Assembly: GCA_947561715.1 (NCBI GenBank)
Contig: OX387198.1
Coordinates: 8,246,001 to 8,310,000, forward strand
Direction of reading: 5' to 3'
DNA: 64,000 nt
Origin: Ascidia mentula
Taxonomy: Eukaryota > Chordata > Ascidiacea > Phlebobranchia > Ascidiidae
Part shown: one piece after another, positions 60,826-64,000 of the stretch
Layout of the letters: the number at the start of each line of letters is the position of its first letter
How positions within the stretch are numbered: the stretch's first letter is position 1
Position numbers and translations under genes: made by a program
The notes under the pieces: generated by a model
Database searches by the model: none
The model's input: only the letters and a program-made list of their open reading frames with translations
What the model was told of the DNA's origin: nothing

Positions 60826-62782
60826 CTTAACCACCATTACTTCAAAAGTTAACCTGATACAATTTGCAGTCACGTGAGGTAAATGTCGTAACAACCGAGG
60901 TCGAAACCATGGCAACATCAAATCGCCGGCCATGAGACAAAAAAAAAACGTCTCCATAAACACAATAATCCATCCCGAAGTTGCCTTTTTTAGCGTTGAA
61001 TTGAGTATAACCAGAGTTAACTGCATATCTACGATAGGAACGTCGAAAGAATGCGGAGGGTTCGGCAAATGGGGCACGGTGAAATGCAATACCACGTCGG
61101 AATGCGGAAGATGTGGCGCTTACTGGTGGGATAACAGACGACACGACACCGTCATCTTTCGGTTTCGAAATCTCGTCAGAAATTAACGCCTGCGTAAAGT
61201 CGGTGGGCTTTGCCGCAAAGGTCGCACTCCAAGATAATTGGTAACATACAATAGTTGCGCTGATGTACTTGAGAGGGATTGTGGAATAATATACCGATGG
61301 CGCGAAAATCATAACAAAAAAATTACGTAAAACGCCTGTGCACAATTAAGTGGTTCCACACCTTAGCAATAAAATGTTTTTACTTCATGAAATCCACCTA
61401 ACCAGCAATACTTCTTTCACGTGACACAAGTTAACCTTCAATTCAATTTTAAATGTTACTAGAACAACTTTGTGTCCACGCTTCTGATTTTACACACCTT
61501 AGTAAGTTCTTAAAAACCAAATAACAACGCGATACAGTTTTTGAACAAAAAATACAGAAAACAACAAGTTACAAGCAATTTCGGGCTGTTTTATCGAAAA
61601 AGGTGTTGTTGACTTTTACAGTATGTTGTTAAAAGCAGCAGAAATGATGGGAGAGAGTCGAATACGCCTGTGAGTCACTCGCATAAATGGTTTCTTTCCC
61701 AACAAGAATGAAAACTAGTATACCACAAAACTATAGAGATACCGAACTAAATGTTGGACTTGTTTGAATTTCAGTACGTTTTCAGCAACGAACAAACAGA
61801 CAATTCCAAACAAATGGCACGTTTTTCTTGCATGAATAACGAAGCGTTTCGCGAGGCTTGGGTTTGGGGGAATGCGGTTTGTCGTCCCGGCGAACAAACC
61901 ATAGTATGGAACAGATCGGGTTACAAAAGCAACTGGCCCAGAGTCACCGACGAATTTATGTACGTTCATCTTCTTTTCCCCTTGAACAGTTTCGTTGTCA
62001 TGTGCTTTTGAACGACATTTGCGGATCGTTGGTACTGTGGTACGACTCATTTTTGTTTAGGTTAAGTAAGTTTTTGCTCCTATTATGAAATCTGGAAATG
62101 CGATAGCGGAACACAAACAGACAATTGTTCGATATGGAACCCGAAATCCATGCTAAAACCACAGCGGGTTCATAGAAGTTTTGGGTAAACACATCGGTAT
62201 ATTTCACCGCCAAATAGGAGAGGTCCATGCGACGTGACCTCGTCCTGATATGTTTGGTATAATGGTTATGAGGCGAGAGTAACAAATTGCCATCAACACC
62301 TATTCGTTAAAAAATACGTGACACATATAAAAAATATGTGAATTACTTGAGCGTGAAATTAATAAAATCAAGGCCACACCTCCGTGCCTGGACTGAACAA
62401 CAGCGGTGTGGCTTTCAAAAAACGTGATAATGCAATACACATTTCTCTTGCAACCTTATACTATTGAATTGATTTATTTAAAGTTTGTTTTCACTTTAAG
62501 GATACACAGGATGACGCTGCACTATGCTGTGTACTGGAGACGTAGCTTGTATGAACAAACCCTTGGATACAAGTTATACGATATGTATTGATCACCAGCA
62601 TTTTTTGTGGTCGCTTAGTTTAAACGGGGTTAGTAAGGTGAGGACATGTGTGTTATTATTGTTCGACCCTAATCAGTTAAACAGATCGAGAAAAGATGTA
62701 CTGAAACAAATCATTGCTTTTGTCTTGATAATTTAAAAAAAATGTATTGTGAATAACAAGCATTTGCATTGAATCTACAGGG

Positions 62783-63000
62783 CAGCGTTTCCCCCACCGG
62801 TGGTACGTGACGGCATTCCAGGTGGTACGCGAGTACCTTTCCGTAATTTACGGATGTAGTTCGAATTTAAAAAATCGTAAGTGATCTCAAAATGTTATTT
62901 TATCCCCTATAAGGTTACTTTGTAACACTCAACCAAGTGGTACGCGTTGAAATTGTTTTACCTCCAAGTGGAACGCACACAAAAAGGTTGGGAATCACTG
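62783..63000. mobile_element. Short non-autonomous hAT-like element
   Basis: Ends CAGCGTTTCCCCCACC and GGTTGGGAATCACTG are imperfect terminal inverted repeats of the hAT type (CAG.G.TTCCC). The flanks 62775-62782 (CTACAGGG) and 63001-63008 (TTATAGGG) match at six of eight positions, as expected for an aged 8-bp target duplication. Internal GTGGTACG repeats occur. At 218 bp it has no coding capacity. Confidence 0.8.
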
Positions 63001-63008
63001 TTATAGGG

Positions 63009-64000
63009 CAATAAAAATAACACAAAAGATTTTTTTCGGTTACCTTTAGAAAAAAAGATTCAAAAAACGATCGACCTTTACATGACTAAGACTAAAACCC
63101 TAACTGAACGAACTGTGTTTCTCCCCAACCCAGATCAACACATGATTCAAACCCATAATACCCTACATGCGTTGCTCACGTACGAGCGTGTCGAAGCATT
63201 ACGAAACCAGACAGGTATGCGTTCGTCGGCAAAGTCGCCGGTTTGGCGATACGGAATGATCGCAACGCAAAAACATTACACGAGAGTAGTTTCCGTCCGG
63301 GTCGAGAGAGTAGTTTTGGCATCTTTGGTGGTAACTTGCGAAATGTCCACCCCGTTTGCCGCATTCGGAAAAAAAGGAATTGAAATTTGATTTGCCGTTG
63401 CTAGAACAGGGGTACTCCTCATAAAGTGCATCACGATCGTTTTACAACTCACATAAAAAGCTTTTGCTGTTTTTCAACCATTATATCCAACTATTCATGG
63501 ATAACTGCCCTGATCATGGGCTGGTGGATACGGTGGGAGTCTTACCAGGAGTTACATCGTGCTCTCAAATCCACAACACAGGGTAACTTGAACCCTCATG
63601 CGCCGCTACACATTACAGTTGAAATTGCACAGAACAGCAAAATCTGGTGTTCGATGTCCATGCGCTTACGACGAACTTCAATGGACCATAACAAACTGCT
63701 TCGCAGTCGATTTTTGCAACCTTGGTGTGACGCGCAAAAAGTTTGAAGAGTCTACGTTTACCCGCCTCACGTTTTCGCTTCCAAGCAAAATTTCCGTCAC
63801 GCTTGGCTTGAGGTCCAGTTAGGTGTGACATCTCCATTGCAATGCTCTGTAGCTGAACGGTCCATTTGGGCCGCGGCCGCATTCAAACGCTTGGTGTTGG
63901 GATTTATCTTCCTAAACGGGCCATAATCACCGAAGTTTATGGATAATACGAACACACAATCTAACCACTACATTGCCTTTGTGTTAAACTACAGACCAGA
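63009..64000. other. No gene recognised at the right edge
   Basis: Overlapping short frames at 63082-63390 and 63426-63822 lack domain patterns. A gene continuing to the right cannot be excluded. Confidence 0.4.

Larger units (their letters stand above)
60001..62774. other. Gene-poor stretch with small motifs
   Basis: The longest frame is 60842-61345 on the minus strand (167 codons), with no domain, signal peptide or splice partners that I can see. A CRE-like palindrome and a 25-bp direct repeat are listed separately. Confidence 0.45.

Noticed and set aside
60842..61345. 167-codon minus-strand frame
   Set aside because: No recognisable domain, no signal peptide and no splice context; this length is possible by chance in 9 kb of noncoding DNA.

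Overview
The window is animal nuclear DNA: AT-rich, with multi-exon genes, short GT-AG introns of about 60-600 bases, and extracellular modules (LDLa, ZP, EGF, CUB, FN3) typical of metazoans. The repeat style and the expanded LDLa-GPCR and CUB/EGF/FN3 receptor genes suggest an ascidian, most likely Ciona. That assignment is inference; no species marker was checked.

Region 1 (1-27.0 kb) is a tandem array of four units, each about 6-8 kb. Each unit carries, on the minus strand, a gene for a GPCR with about 12 LDLa modules and a relaxin-receptor-like 7TM domain. On the plus strand, convergent with it, lies the 3' end of a zona-pellucida-domain (ZP) gene. Exon structures could be solved by hand: eight coding exons of 67, 171, 123, 1288, 103, 199, 149 and 1293 nt give 1130 aa in copies 2, 3 and 4. 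Copy 1 has lost about 1.2 kb, so its LDLa frame ends at a stop before the membrane domain. Three complete-looking units plus the left edge hold decayed ZP/EGF/TM exons; only unit 2 also holds an intact ZP-C, EGF and transmembrane 3' end. Copy 4 is a patchwork of near-identical and strongly diverged segments, which suggests gene conversion.

Region 2 (27.0-34.4 kb) has a composite SINE-like element with 32-bp inverted ends and a tRNA-like core, an intact two-exon cytosolic sulfotransferase gene (299 aa), and a non-autonomous LTR retrotransposon with a 4-bp target duplication.

Region 3 (34.4-55 kb) has a large minus-strand gene of 45 coding exons (2138 aa). It encodes a single-pass receptor with CUB, EGF and FN3 modules, a dibasic cleavage-type site and a short tail. 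Facing it on the plus strand is a 3'-truncated, partly decayed paralogue with the same exon lengths, so the two form an inverted duplication.

Region 4 (55-64 kb) is gene-poor. I recognise no gene there, only a short hAT-like element and a few small repeats and motifs.
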